A DNA stretch of 64,000 bases from contig NZ_LBNQ01000009.1 in assembly GCF_001005215.1 (NCBI RefSeq), positions 1-64,000 of the forward strand, in the 5' to 3' direction. The translations under genes and the position numbers were made by a program. This document shows positions 18,499 to 26,977 of the stretch, in pieces; the stretch's first letter is position 1, and every line of letters starts with the position of its first letter. Below the pieces are notes generated by a model. The model was not told the DNA's origin. It worked only from the letters and a program-made list of their open reading frames with translations, and ran no database searches. Source of the stretch: Lampropedia cohaerens. GTDB taxonomy: Bacteria > Pseudomonadota > Gammaproteobacteria > Burkholderiales > Burkholderiaceae_C.

Positions 18499-19779
18499 AT
18501 GAAAGTCCTAGTCATTGGGGGTGGAGGCCGTGAGCACGCGCTGGCCTGGAAGCTGGCGCAGTCGCCGCGCGTTACGCAGGTGTTCGTGGCGCCGGGCAAT
18601 GGCGGCACGGCACGCGACCGCAGGCTGCAGAACGTCGACGTGACCGATCCTGCCGCCCTGCGCGAATGGGCACAGGCCGAACAGATCGCGTTGACGGTGG
18701 TTGGGCCGGAGGCGCCGCTGGCAGCGGGCGTGGTCGACGAGTTTCGTGCCCACGGCCTGCGCATCTTCGGGCCCACCAGGGCGGCCGCGCAGCTGGAGAG
18801 CTCCAAGGCCTTTTCCAAGCAGTTCATGCAGCGTCATGGCATTCCGACCGCGGCGTTTGACACCTTCACCGATGCGGCAGCAGCCAAGGCCTTCATCGAC
18901 AAGCTGGGCGCGCCCATTGTCGTCAAGGCCGATGGCTTGGCGGCCGGCAAGGGCGTGGTGGTGGCAGAGACCGTCGAACAGGCCTACCAGGCGGTCGACG
19001 ACATGCTGCTGGACAATCGCTATGGTGCCTTGCACAACGAGGGCCAGGCGCGGGTGGTGATCGAGGAATTTCTCAGCGGCGAGGAAGCCAGCTTCATCGT
19101 CCTCTCCGATGGCAAGAATGTGCTGCCACTGGCCACCAGCCAGGATCACAAGCGACTGTTGGATGGCGACAAGGGCCCCAACACGGGCGGCATGGGCGCT
19201 TATTCGCCTGCGCCGGTGGTCACCGCCGATGTGCACGCCAGAGTGATGCGCGAGATCATCGTGCCGACCGTGCGTGGCATGGAGCGCGACGGCGTCCCCT
19301 ACACCGGTTTCCTGTATGCCGGGTTGATGATCGACTCGGCGGGACAGCCGCGGACGCTGGAATTCAATTGCCGCATGGGCGACCCGGAGACCCAACCAAT
19401 CCTGATGCGCCTCAAGAGCGATCTGTTCGAAGTACTCAGTGCTGCCGTCGATGGCAAGCTCGATCAGGTTGAACTGCAGTGGGACCGGCGCGTGGCGCTG
19501 GGGGTGGTGATGGCCGCGCATGGCTACCCCGAGTCGCCGCGCAAGGGGGACGTGATCCATGATCTGCCGCCTGACAGCGATGACGCCATGGTGTTCCATG
19601 CAGGAACCGTGCAGGACGGTGACGCCATCAAGACCAGTGGCGGGCGCGTGCTGTGCGTCACTGCGCTGGGCGACAACGTCAAACAGGCGCAGCAGCGCGC
19701 CTACGAAGTGGCCAGCAAGGTGCACTTCGACGGCGAGCAATACCGCAAGGACATCGGTTATCGCGCCATCAGAAACTGA
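18499..19779 (+). CDS. purD: Phosphoribosylamine-glycine ligase
   Basis: This 426-residue ATP-grasp enzyme has the normal length. The N-terminus MKVLVIGGGGREHALAWKLA, the ATP-grasp segment APIVVKADGLAAGKGVVVAE, and GPNTGGMGAYSPAPVVT with TLEFNCRMGDPETQP are characteristic. It joins phosphoribosylamine and glycine in the second step of purine synthesis. The ATG at 18499 is the first that fits the family start; there is no strong ribosome site. It is 80 bases downstream of yebC. Confidence 0.95.
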   Translation: MKVLVIGGGGREHALAWKLAQSPRVTQVFVAPGNGGTARDRRLQNVDVTDPAALREWAQAEQIALTVVGPEAPLAAGVVDEFRAHGLRIFGPTRAAAQLESSKAFSKQFMQRHGIPTAAFDTFTDAAAAKAFIDKLGAPIVVKADGLAAGKGVVVAETVEQAYQAVDDMLLDNRYGALHNEGQARVVIEEFLSGEEASFIVLSDGKNVLPLATSQDHKRLLDGDKGPNTGGMGAYSPAPVVTADVHARVMREIIVPTVRGMERDGVPYTGFLYAGLMIDSAGQPRTLEFNCRMGDPETQPILMRLKSDLFEVLSAAVDGKLDQVELQWDRRVALGVVMAAHGYPESPRKGDVIHDLPPDSDDAMVFHAGTVQDGDAIKTSGGRVLCVTALGDNVKQAQQRAYEVASKVHFDGEQYRKDIGYRAIRN

Positions 19780-19799
19780 TGCCGAGGAATGTTTTCAAA

Positions 19800-19841
19800 T
19801 TTCAGGAAATTCTGAAAATTCGGGGCGATCTGTAGGATAAT
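19800..19841 (+). promoter_or_regulatory. Candidate hemF promoter with an inverted repeat over the -35
   Basis: TTTCAG (19800-19805) and CTGAAA (19812-19817) form an inverted repeat around GAAATT. CTGAAA can act as a -35, 18 bases before a -10-like GATAAT at 19836-19841. hemF starts 92 bases further on. The repeat is not an FNR/Anr box. Any regulator is unknown. Confidence 0.35.
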
Positions 19842-19933
19842 TGCCATCCAGGAGTTCCGGCTTGCGGGCGTCCTTGCAACGCGTGGACCGCTGCCGGTAC
19901 GCGGTTTTGATGGCATGACAGAAAGCTTTCCCC

Positions 19934-20872
19934 ATGACGCAAGTGCAACATCCTTCAGCGCCGGTACGTGACTGGCTGATCGGCCTCCAATCCAGCATCA
20001 TTGATGCCTTGCAGCAGCTGGAGATCGAGGCCGGCAGCACGGCCCGGTTCATCCGCGACCCCTGGCAGAAGTCCGGCAACGAGCCGCTGCAGGGCGATGG
20101 CATCACCTGCATCATCGAGGGCGGCAAGGTATTCGAGCGTGCTGGCTGCGGTTTCTCGCACGTGCGGGGGCCGGCCCTGCCGCCTTCGGCCACCGAGCGC
20201 CGTCCCGAGCTGGCCGGCGCGCCATTCGAGGCAATGGGGGTGTCGCTGGTGTTTCATCCGCTCAACCCCTACGTGCCGACGGTGCACATGAATGTGCGCA
20301 TGCTCACCGCCACGCCAGCTGGTGGCGCACCGGTCAGCTGGTTTGGCGGTGGCATGGACTTGACCCCCTATTACGCCTACGAAGAGGATGCGCGCCACTT
20401 CCACCAGGTCTGCCGCGACAGCCTGGCACCCTTTGGCGAGGACAAGTATCCGCGCTACAAGGCTTGGTGCGATGAGTATTTTTGCCTGCGCCACCGCGGC
20501 GAGCAGCGCGGCATCGGCGGCATCTTTTACGATGACGTATCGGAGCTGGGCTTCGAGCAGGGCTTTGCAATGATGCAATCGGTGGGCGGCCACTTCCTGG
20601 ATGCCTACCTGCCCATCGTGCGCAGGCGCAAGGACGAACCCTGGGGTGAGCGCGAGCGCGACTTCCAGCGTTACCGGCGTGGCCGCTACGTGGAATTCAA
20701 TCTGGTGTTTGACCGCGGTACCCATTTCGGGCTGCAGTCAGGCGGGCGCACGGAGTCGATCCTGCTGTCCATGCCGCCGCATGCGACATGGGCTTATCAG
20801 CGTACGTTCGAGCCCGGGTCGCGCGAAGCGGAGCTGACCGAACGCTTTCTGGTGCGTCGTGACTGGCTGTAG
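19934..20872 (+). CDS. hemF: Oxygen-dependent coproporphyrinogen III oxidase
   Basis: This 312-residue protein matches HemF throughout: [12 protein letters not shown], then [12 protein letters not shown], the [20 protein letters not shown] block and [10 protein letters not shown], and the end with [16 protein letters not shown]. It decarboxylates coproporphyrinogen III to protoporphyrinogen IX in the cytoplasm and needs oxygen, so the organism is at least facultatively aerobic. In many Burkholderiales nadD follows hemF; here rsfS follows directly after 76 bases. Confidence 0.95.
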   Translation: MTQVQHPSAPVRDWLIGLQSSIIDALQQLEIEAGSTARFIRDPWQKSGNEPLQGDGITCIIEGGKVFERAGCGFSHVRGPALPPSATERRPELAGAPFEAMGVSLVFHPLNPYVPTVHMNVRMLTATPAGGAPVSWFGGGMDLTPYYAYEEDARHFHQVCRDSLAPFGEDKYPRYKAWCDEYFCLRHRGEQRGIGGIFYDDVSELGFEQGFAMMQSVGGHFLDAYLPIVRRRKDEPWGERERDFQRYRRGRYVEFNLVFDRGTHFGLQSGGRTESILLSMPPHATWAYQRTFEPGSREAELTERFLVRRDWL

Positions 20873-20948
20873 CGATCTGCGCGTGTTCGCAATGGAGGAG
20901 CGGCTGCGTTAAACTGGCCGCGCTTTCGTCGCTCAACCATCACATTGC

Positions 20949-21575
20949 ATGAAAACCACCAGCGAGACCGCCGCAAAACGCCAGATCACCCAGCTCCAGA
21001 CCGCCATTATTGAGGGTCTGGAGGACATCAAGGCCGTCGACATCCAGGTATTCGATACGACCGAACTCTCGCCACTGTTTGAACGGGTCATCATCGCCTC
21101 GGCCAATTCCTCGCGCCAGACCAGGGCGCTTGCTGCCAGCGTACGCGACAAGGTCAGGGATGCCGGTTTCGACAAGCCGCGCATGGAGGGCGAGGACAAC
21201 GGCGAGTGGGTGATTGTCGACTGTGGCACGGTCGTGGCACACATCATGCAGCCGACCATCCGGGCCTATTACCGCCTGGAAGAGATCTGGGGCGATAAGC
21301 CAGTGCGCAAGCCCGCGGTGCGCAAGAAAGCGGCTGCGGTCAGTGCCGACGCAGATGGCGGTGGCGCCGCAGCTGCGCAGACCGCCAAGCCAGCGGTCAA
21401 GCGACCTGCCAAGGCCGCTGCGAAGAAGGCGGCCGCCCCATCAACGTCGGCCAAAGCGGCGGGGAGCAAGCCCGTAGCGGCGAAAAAGACGGCGAAGACG
21501 GTGGCGGTCAAGGCATCTGCTGCTGCGAAGAAGGCGCCCGCACGCAAGACTGCCGCCAAAAACGCGGCTGGCTGA
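20949..21575 (+). CDS. rsfS: Ribosomal silencing factor RsfS with Lys/Ala-rich tail
   Basis: This is a 208-residue protein. Residues 10-118 are the RsfS domain (LEDIKAVDIQVFDTTELSPL, EGEDNGEWVIVDCGTVVAHI, AYYRLEEIWGDKP). RsfS binds uL14 and blocks 50S/30S joining when nutrients are low. The last 80-90 residues are an added low-complexity tail of Lys, Ala, Pro and Thr that looks like a histone H1 or AlgP tail and is not part of the usual 110-120-residue protein. The frame is continuous, so it is a genuine extension. nadD, which normally precedes it, and rlmH, which normally follows, are not here. Confidence 0.9.
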   Translation: MKTTSETAAKRQITQLQTAIIEGLEDIKAVDIQVFDTTELSPLFERVIIASANSSRQTRALAASVRDKVRDAGFDKPRMEGEDNGEWVIVDCGTVVAHIMQPTIRAYYRLEEIWGDKPVRKPAVRKKAAAVSADADGGGAAAAQTAKPAVKRPAKAAAKKAAAPSTSAKAAGSKPVAAKKTAKTVAVKASAAAKKAPARKTAAKNAAG

Positions 21576-21627
21576 TTCAGCCGCTGCTGCGCCGCGCGGC
21601 GCCTGAGAAACAGTCCTTCGCAGTTGG

Positions 21628-22176
21628 TCACTCAAAGCACTCTGCCACCGCGAAGGCTTGGGCACGTGCATCCTTTTCAGAAATGATCGGGTCCCCGTCG
21701 ATCTGGGGCCAGTCGATCGCGAGCTGGGGATCATTCCAGGCGATGCTGCGCTCATGCTCGGGTGCGTAATAGTCGGTAGTCTTGTAGAGAAAATCGACAA
21801 TCTCCGACAGCGCCAGAAAACCGTGCGCGAACCCGGGCGGAATCCATAGCTGTTCTGCGCCGGTGTCGGTCAGCAGGGCGCTGGTCCATTGGCCAAAGGT
21901 GGACGAGCTGCGCCGCAGGTCGACGGCCACGTCGAAGGCCTGGCCGCGCGCCACACGCACCAGCTTGCCCTGGGGCTGTCGGATCTGGTAGTGCAGGCCG
22001 CGCAGCACGCCGTAGCGGCTGCGGCTGTGGTTATCCTGCACGAACTGCACGGCAGTGCCCACAGCCTGTTCGAATGCGCGCTGGTTATAGCTTTCGCTGA
22101 AGAAGCCCCGGGCATCACCAAATACGCGGGGTTTGAGCAGCAGCACATCGGGGATCGGGCTAGCGATGATGTCCAT
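21628..22176 (-). CDS. rfbC: dTDP-4-dehydrorhamnose 3,5-epimerase
   Basis: This is a 182-residue cupin. Landmarks are FGDARGFFSESYNQRAFE, the active-site region GVLRGLHYQIRQPQGKLVRV, and PPGFAHGFLALSE with VDFLYKTTDYYAPEHERSI. It starts two bases after the rfbA stop, with an AGAGAA site inside the end of rfbA, so the two form one unit. It makes the penultimate intermediate of dTDP-L-rhamnose, a sugar donor for LPS or capsule. The frame can be extended 22 codons upstream, but those residues do not fit the family. Confidence 0.93.
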   Translation of the reverse strand: MDIIASPIPDVLLLKPRVFGDARGFFSESYNQRAFEQAVGTAVQFVQDNHSRSRYGVLRGLHYQIRQPQGKLVRVARGQAFDVAVDLRRSSSTFGQWTSALLTDTGAEQLWIPPGFAHGFLALSEIVDFLYKTTDYYAPEHERSIAWNDPQLAIDWPQIDGDPIISEKDARAQAFAVAECFE

Positions 22177-22178
22177 GG

Positions 22179-23075
22179 TCAGGGCAGTTCTCTGGGATGT
22201 TGCAGCAGGCGTTCGAGGTAGGCACCGTAGCCGCTCTTGCACAGTGGCGCGGCCAGGCGCAGCAACTGGGCATCGTCAATCAGTCCACGGCGCCATGCGA
22301 TTTCCTCCGGGCAGGCAATTTTCAGGCCCTGGCGCAGCTCCAGCGTTGCAATGAACTGCGACGCCTGCAGCAGGCTCTCGTGGGTGCCCGTATCCAGCCA
22401 GGCAAAGCCGCGGCCCATCAGCTCGACATGCAGCTGTTGCTGCTGCAGGTACAGGCGGTTCAGGTCGGTGATTTCCAGCTCGCCGCGCGCTGATGGCCGC
22501 AGTGTCCTGGCCAGCTCCACGACCTGAGAGTCGTAGAAATACAGCCCCGTGACCGCATAGCTGGACTTGGGGGCGGTGGGCTTTTCCTCCAGCGACAGCA
22601 CCTGTCCGTGCGCGTCGAACTCGACCACGCCGTAGCGCTGCGGGTCCTGCACATGGTAGGCAAACACGGTCGCGCCGAATGTGCGCGTCTGTGCGGCAGC
22701 CAGCCGCGCTGGCAGGTCGTGCCCGTAGAAGATGTTGTCTCCCAGAACCAGCGCGCAGGGCTGGCTGGCCAGAAAACGCTCGCCGATCAGAAACGCCTGG
22801 GCAAGGCCATCGGGCGATGGCTGTGCGGCATACGAGAGGTTCAGCCCCCACTGGCTGCCGTCGCCGAGCAGGCTTTGAAAGCGTGGCAGGTCCAGCGGGG
22901 TGCTGATGATGAGAATATCCACGATGCCCGCGAGCATCAGCGTGCTCAAGGGGTAGTAAATCATCGGCTTGTCATAGACCGGCAGCAGTTGTTTGCTCAG
23001 CGCCAGCGTAGCCGGATGCAGCCGGGTGCCGGAGCCGCCGGCGAGGACAATGCCCTTGCGATGCTTGGGGGTCAT
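22179..23075 (-). CDS. rfbA: Glucose-1-phosphate thymidylyltransferase
   Basis: This 298-residue nucleotidyltransferase carries the signature [19 protein letters not shown], then [16 protein letters not shown], the metal-binding GDNIFYG, and [16 protein letters not shown] near the end. It makes dTDP-glucose from glucose-1-phosphate and dTTP, the first step to dTDP-rhamnose. The start at MTPKHRK is chosen over a TTG eleven codons upstream. rfbB and rfbD, the other two genes of the pathway, are not in the window, so the pathway is split or this pair feeds another deoxysugar. Confidence 0.93.
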   Translation of the reverse strand: MTPKHRKGIVLAGGSGTRLHPATLALSKQLLPVYDKPMIYYPLSTLMLAGIVDILIISTPLDLPRFQSLLGDGSQWGLNLSYAAQPSPDGLAQAFLIGERFLASQPCALVLGDNIFYGHDLPARLAAAQTRTFGATVFAYHVQDPQRYGVVEFDAHGQVLSLEEKPTAPKSSYAVTGLYFYDSQVVELARTLRPSARGELEITDLNRLYLQQQQLHVELMGRGFAWLDTGTHESLLQASQFIATLELRQGLKIACPEEIAWRRGLIDDAQLLRLAAPLCKSGYGAYLERLLQHPRELP

Positions 23076-23177
23076 AAGGCGTGAGTGGGACGGAAGGTGT
23101 ATGGCCAACGGGTATGTTATGTTATGACGCTACGCTGGCATGCCCACGCGGGCGTGTTCGTTCTCTAGAACCTGTTC

Positions 23178-23840
23178 ATGACCATGTTTTCGACAAGATT
23201 TTCTGCTGCGGTGTGTTCGGCCCTGATTGCGGCTGGCGGCCTTTCCGCCTGCGCACCTCTGGTCGTGGGCGGCGCGGCGGTGGCCACGTCGGTTGCCATT
23301 GACCGCCGCACTGCCGGAGCCCAGCTGGATGACCAGGCCATTCAGATCAAGGTGCGCACGGCGCTCAACGAGCATCTGCCTGCACCGCACCATATCAGCA
23401 TCAACAGCTACAACCGCCAGGTGCTGCTGACCGGGGAGGTTGCCAGCGAGGCCATGCGCGCGCAGGCCACGGAGCTGGCACGCCAGGCGGACAACGTGCG
23501 CGCCGTGTTCAATGAAACCGTGATTGCTCCGCCCAGCAGCTTCTCCGAGCGCGCCAACGATACGTGGATCACCAGCCAGATACGCAGCCAGCTCCTGCTG
23601 GCTGACGATTTGCCCAGCAAGTCGCTGCAGATTACCACCGAGCGAGGCACCGTCTACCTGCAGGGGCTTGTGACCCAGCGCGAGGCGCAGAGGGTCACGG
23701 AGCTCGTCAGAGCGGTCAGCGGTGTCGAGAAGGTGGTGCGGCTATTCGAATACATTTCCGAAGAGGAACTGAACAAGACGCTGGCCGAGCGCGAGGCGCG
23801 CAACGTGCCCATGCCTCCCATGGGGGAGCAGAGTCTGTGA
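23178..23840 (+). CDS. BON-domain outer-membrane lipoprotein (DolP/YraP-like)
   Basis: This is a 220-residue protein with a lipoprotein signal and lipobox L-S-A-C. Two BON domains follow: the first from LDDQAIQIKVRTALNEHLP to AVFNETVI, the second from NDTWITSQIRSQLLLADDLP to VEKVVRLFEYIS. DolP-type proteins bind anionic phospholipids and support outer-membrane integrity. The ATG at 23178 is followed by another at 23184; neither has a clear ribosome site. The gene stands alone between rfbA (divergent) and rpe (convergent). Confidence 0.85.
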   Translation: MTMFSTRFSAAVCSALIAAGGLSACAPLVVGGAAVATSVAIDRRTAGAQLDDQAIQIKVRTALNEHLPAPHHISINSYNRQVLLTGEVASEAMRAQATELARQADNVRAVFNETVIAPPSSFSERANDTWITSQIRSQLLLADDLPSKSLQITTERGTVYLQGLVTQREAQRVTELVRAVSGVEKVVRLFEYISEEELNKTLAEREARNVPMPPMGEQSL

Positions 23841-23867
23841 GGCAGGCAGCGGAGGTATCTGCTGGTG

Positions 23868-24554
23868 TTACTGCGGCTTTAGCGCCTGGCGCATCTCACG
23901 GATCACCTGCGCGTAGTCCGGGGCGTTGAAGATCGCACTGCCGGCCACGAAAGTGTCGGCACCTGCATCGGCGATGCGTCGGATGTTGTCGGCCTTCACG
24001 CCGCCGTCGATCTCCAGGCGAATGTCCTTGCCGCATGCATCGATGCGCGCGCGCGCCTGCGCCACCTTGCGCAGGGCCGCGTCGATGAAGCGCTGCCCGC
24101 CAAAGCCCGGGTTGACGCTCATGATCAGAATCAGATCAATGTCCTCGATCACCCAGTCCAGCACATCCAGCGATTCGGCCGGATTGAACACCAGACCGAC
24201 CTGGCAACCCTTGGCCTTGATCGCCTGGATGCTGCGGTGCACGTGGGCGCTGGCATCGGGGTGAAAGCTGATGAGATCCGCACCGGCATCGGCGAACGCT
24301 GCGGCCAGCGCGTCGACCGGGGAAACCATCAGATGCACGTCAATGGGTACCGGCGAGCCATCGTCCTTGCGCGCGTGCGGGCGCAGAGCCTGGCAGACCA
24401 TCGGCCCGAAGGTCAGGTTAGGCACGTAATGGTTGTCCATCACATCGAAATGGATCCAGTCGGCGCCAGCGGCAATGACGTTGCGGACCTCCTCGCCAAG
24501 GCGGGCGAAGTCGGCGGAGAGGATCGAGGGGGCGATTCGGTAGTGCTTGTGCAT
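23868..24554 (-). CDS. rpe: Ribulose-phosphate 3-epimerase
   Basis: This 228-residue TIM-barrel enzyme has the usual length. Characteristic blocks are [36 protein letters not shown] (active-site His and Asp), [22 protein letters not shown] and [15 protein letters not shown]. It interconverts ribulose-5-phosphate and xylulose-5-phosphate in the pentose phosphate pathway. It is divergent from apaG, an arrangement common in Burkholderiales. Confidence 0.95.
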   Translation of the reverse strand: MHKHYRIAPSILSADFARLGEEVRNVIAAGADWIHFDVMDNHYVPNLTFGPMVCQALRPHARKDDGSPVPIDVHLMVSPVDALAAAFADAGADLISFHPDASAHVHRSIQAIKAKGCQVGLVFNPAESLDVLDWVIEDIDLILIMSVNPGFGGQRFIDAALRKVAQARARIDACGKDIRLEIDGGVKADNIRRIADAGADTFVAGSAIFNAPDYAQVIREMRQALKPQ

Positions 24555-24631
24555 GGCGCGATTGTCGCAAAGTTTGCCCTCGCCGCGGCGGGCACGAGCG
24601 GATGCGGGATTCCTGGCGCTACCATGTGCGG

Positions 24632-25048
24632 ATGAGCGAAAACACTTTCCATGTCGATGTGCGGGCCCAGTATCTGCCGCAGCAGTCCAACCCGGCGCAG
24701 CGCGAGTGGCGCTTTGCCTACCGTATCCGCATTGCCAACCATGGTACGGAGGCGGCGCAGCTCATCGCACGCTTCTGGCGCATTGAGGACGCGGACGGCC
24801 ATGTCGAGCAGGTGCGGGGACTGGGCGTGGTGGGCGAGCAGCCGCTGCTGCAGCCCGGCGAGCATTACGAGTACACCAGTGGCTGTCAGCTGCGTACCCC
24901 AACCGGCACGATGCAGGGCCACTACCTGTGCGTGACGGCGCAGGGCGAGCCGTTTGAATGCCCGATCGAGCCCTTTGTGCTCAGCGCCGACGTATGCAGT
25001 GCGGCCGACATTCTTCACGCGGTGGGCACCACGCGCGTTCTGCACTGA
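24632..25048 (+). CDS. apaG: ApaG protein
   Basis: This 138-residue protein starts at [19 protein letters not shown]; an ATG ten codons upstream is less likely. The single ApaG (FN3-like) domain is clear from [25 protein letters not shown] through [24 protein letters not shown] to GHYLCV. In enterobacteria ApaG is linked to cobalt/magnesium homeostasis; its molecular role is not settled. The thiL start follows after 24 bases. Confidence 0.92.
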   Translation: MSENTFHVDVRAQYLPQQSNPAQREWRFAYRIRIANHGTEAAQLIARFWRIEDADGHVEQVRGLGVVGEQPLLQPGEHYEYTSGCQLRTPTGTMQGHYLCVTAQGEPFECPIEPFVLSADVCSAADILHAVGTTRVLH

Positions 25049-25072
25049 TGGCTGCAGCAGGGCAGATGCACC

Positions 25073-26062
25073 ATGGGTGAATTCGAACTGATTGCCCGCC
25101 ATTTCGCCGAGCCGGCCAGGGCGTTGGCGACCCCTGCGGTTGCCGTGGGCATTGGCGATGACTGCGCCGTACTGCAGCCCGCACCTGGGGCGCAATTGCT
25201 GGTGTCCTGCGATGTGCTGGTAGAAGGGCGGCACTTCGTGCCCGGCACCGATGCCTATCGACTGGGGCATAAATGCCTGGCCGTCAGCCTCAGTGATCTG
25301 GCCGCCTGTGGCGCGGCTCCGCTGGGCTTTGTTCTGTCGCTGACGCTGCCGCATGCCGACGAGGCGTGGCTGGCCGCCTTCTCCAAAGGCATGCTGGCAC
25401 TGGCGCGTGCCAGCGACTGTCCGTTGGTGGGAGGAGATACTGCCAAGGGTCCTTTGGCAATCAACGTGACAGTATTTGGGCAGATCCCGCAGGGTCAGGC
25501 CCTGTTGCGCAGCGGCGCCAGGGTTGGGCACGATGTGTTTGTGACAGGTGCCATCGGTGAAGCACGCGCGGGCCTGCAGTTGTTGCAGCAGCGCTGGTCG
25601 CTAGCTAACGAGGCGCTGTGCGCCCACCTGCTCAGGCGTCTGGAAGCGCCCACTCCAAGGCTGGCAGTGGGACACCACCTGAGAGGCGTCGCCAGTAGCG
25701 CGATCGACCTGAGTGATGGCTTGTGCGGGGATATCGGACACATTCTCAAGGCCTCCGGCGTTGGCGCGCGCATTGATGGTGCGGCCCTGTTGCAGACAGC
25801 GCCGCGCCTGTGGATGGCCTCGGAGCTGGATGCCATGTCGGAAGCCGAACGCATTGCCTTTGCGATGGCGGGGGGCGACGACTATGAACTGCTGTTTACC
25901 GCCCACCCAGGGTTTCGCAGCTATCTGACGGAGCTGGGGCAGGAGCTAGGCGTGGCCATCACCCGCATTGGCGAAGTCACAGAGGGTGACGCGCTGATTG
26001 TGCAGGATGCACGGGGTGAGCCGGTGCCCCTGAGCGCGGCGTCGTTCGATCACTTTGCCTGA
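25073..26062 (+). CDS. thiL: Thiamine-monophosphate kinase
   Basis: This 329-residue AIR-synthase-fold kinase begins MGEFELIARHFAE, as usual. The nucleotide and metal region reads VGIGDDCAVLQP, then SCDVLVEGRHF, GHKCLAVSLSDLAACGA and CPLVGGDTAKG; the C-terminal SSAIDLSDGL and MAGGDDYELLFT are intact. It phosphorylates thiamine monophosphate to the active diphosphate. pgpA, the frequent partner of thiL, is absent. The other thiamine genes of this window lie 33 kb away under a TPP riboswitch; no such element is seen here. Confidence 0.95.
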   Translation: MGEFELIARHFAEPARALATPAVAVGIGDDCAVLQPAPGAQLLVSCDVLVEGRHFVPGTDAYRLGHKCLAVSLSDLAACGAAPLGFVLSLTLPHADEAWLAAFSKGMLALARASDCPLVGGDTAKGPLAINVTVFGQIPQGQALLRSGARVGHDVFVTGAIGEARAGLQLLQQRWSLANEALCAHLLRRLEAPTPRLAVGHHLRGVASSAIDLSDGLCGDIGHILKASGVGARIDGAALLQTAPRLWMASELDAMSEAERIAFAMAGGDDYELLFTAHPGFRSYLTELGQELGVAITRIGEVTEGDALIVQDARGEPVPLSAASFDHFA

Positions 26063-26080
26063 GGCGCGCTTCAACGCGCC
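26063..26080. terminator. Short hairpin between convergent thiL and lpxL
   Basis: GGCGCG (26063-26068) pairs with CGCGCC (26075-26080) around CTTCAA. It fills the whole gap between two convergent genes but has no U-run on either side, so it is only a weak bidirectional terminator candidate. Confidence 0.3.
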
Positions 26081-26977
26081 CTAGTAAATGGGCGGCTCGC
26101 CCGGCGGGCGCGACTTGAAGCGCTTGTGCACCCAGAAGTACTGGGCAGGCATGGTACGGATCCAGCTTTCGACCTCGCGGTTCATGCGCGTGGTGTCCGC
26201 CACAATGTCGTCAGTCGGGAAGTCCTGCCAGTGCGGCAGCATCTCGATCTCGTAGCCCTGCCGGGTGACCTTGGCAAGCAACGGGATGACGCGCGCGCCG
26301 CCAATCTCGGCAAAACGCGACAGCGACGACACAGTGGCAGCGGGCACACCGAAAAACGGCACGAAGATCGACTCGCGTGGGCCGAAATTCATGTCAGGCA
26401 GCAAGAACAGCCCGCCGCCATTGCGCAGGGCCTTGATGACCGGGCGCAGGCCTTCGGAGCGGTTGAACAGCAGCACCTGCCCGAAGCGGGCGCGGCGCTC
26501 CTTGATCCAGGCATCGAGCACCGGGTTGGGCTGCTTGGTGTAAATGCTCACGGCCGTGCGCGTACTGCCCAGCGCCATGGCCACGCCGGCCGCATCCAGC
26601 CCATAGAAATGCGGAGCCAGCAGGATGAGCGGGCGTGGATCGTCCAGTTCGTGCACCTGACCGGTCAGGCGCAGCCGTCGGCGCACTACCTCGGGGGAAG
26701 CCAGCCACAGCCAGCTGCGGTCCAGCCAGGTCTGGCAGAAGTAGACGAACGACTGTCTGGCCCAGCGCCGCCGCTCGGCCTTGCTGACTTCCGGAAAGCA
26801 CAGCTGCAGGTTGGTGTGCACGATGCGCCGCCGCGGCTTGGCGACAAGGTAGAGAAATCGCCCCAGCACGTTGCCCATGGCGCGCAACAGGCCCAGCGGC
26901 AGCCGTGCAAGTCCGTGCATGAGCGCAATGACGAGCTGGCCGCTCAAGCGTTGCCGCAACGTCGGTTTATCGGTCAT
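26081..26977 (-). CDS. Lipid A biosynthesis late acyltransferase (LpxL/HtrB family), copy 1
   Basis: This is a 298-residue protein with an N-terminal membrane segment. The catalytic H-x4-D motif is APHFYGLD, preceded by PLILL; NGGGLFLLPDMNFGPRESIFVPFFG forms the second conserved block, and the end AQYFWVHKRFKSRP is typical. The enzyme adds a secondary acyl chain to Kdo2-lipid IVA at the inner membrane. It overlaps the second homologue upstream by 11 bases, so both late acylations are probably encoded by this pair. Which copy acts first cannot be told. Confidence 0.9.
   Translation of the reverse strand: MTDKPTLRQRLSGQLVIALMHGLARLPLGLLRAMGNVLGRFLYLVAKPRRRIVHTNLQLCFPEVSKAERRRWARQSFVYFCQTWLDRSWLWLASPEVVRRRLRLTGQVHELDDPRPLILLAPHFYGLDAAGVAMALGSTRTAVSIYTKQPNPVLDAWIKERRARFGQVLLFNRSEGLRPVIKALRNGGGLFLLPDMNFGPRESIFVPFFGVPAATVSSLSRFAEIGGARVIPLLAKVTRQGYEIEMLPHWQDFPTDDIVADTTRMNREVESWIRTMPAQYFWVHKRFKSRPPGEPPIY

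Noticed and set aside
18508-19740. 410-codon minus-strand frame opposite purD
   Set aside because: It is the complement of a well-supported purD; the His/Arg-rich translation matches nothing I know. Such shadows are common in GC-rich DNA.
23166-23182. AGAACCTGTTCATGACC resembling the MITE arm
   Set aside because: The match is short and interrupted, and no second arm exists; it is probably chance.
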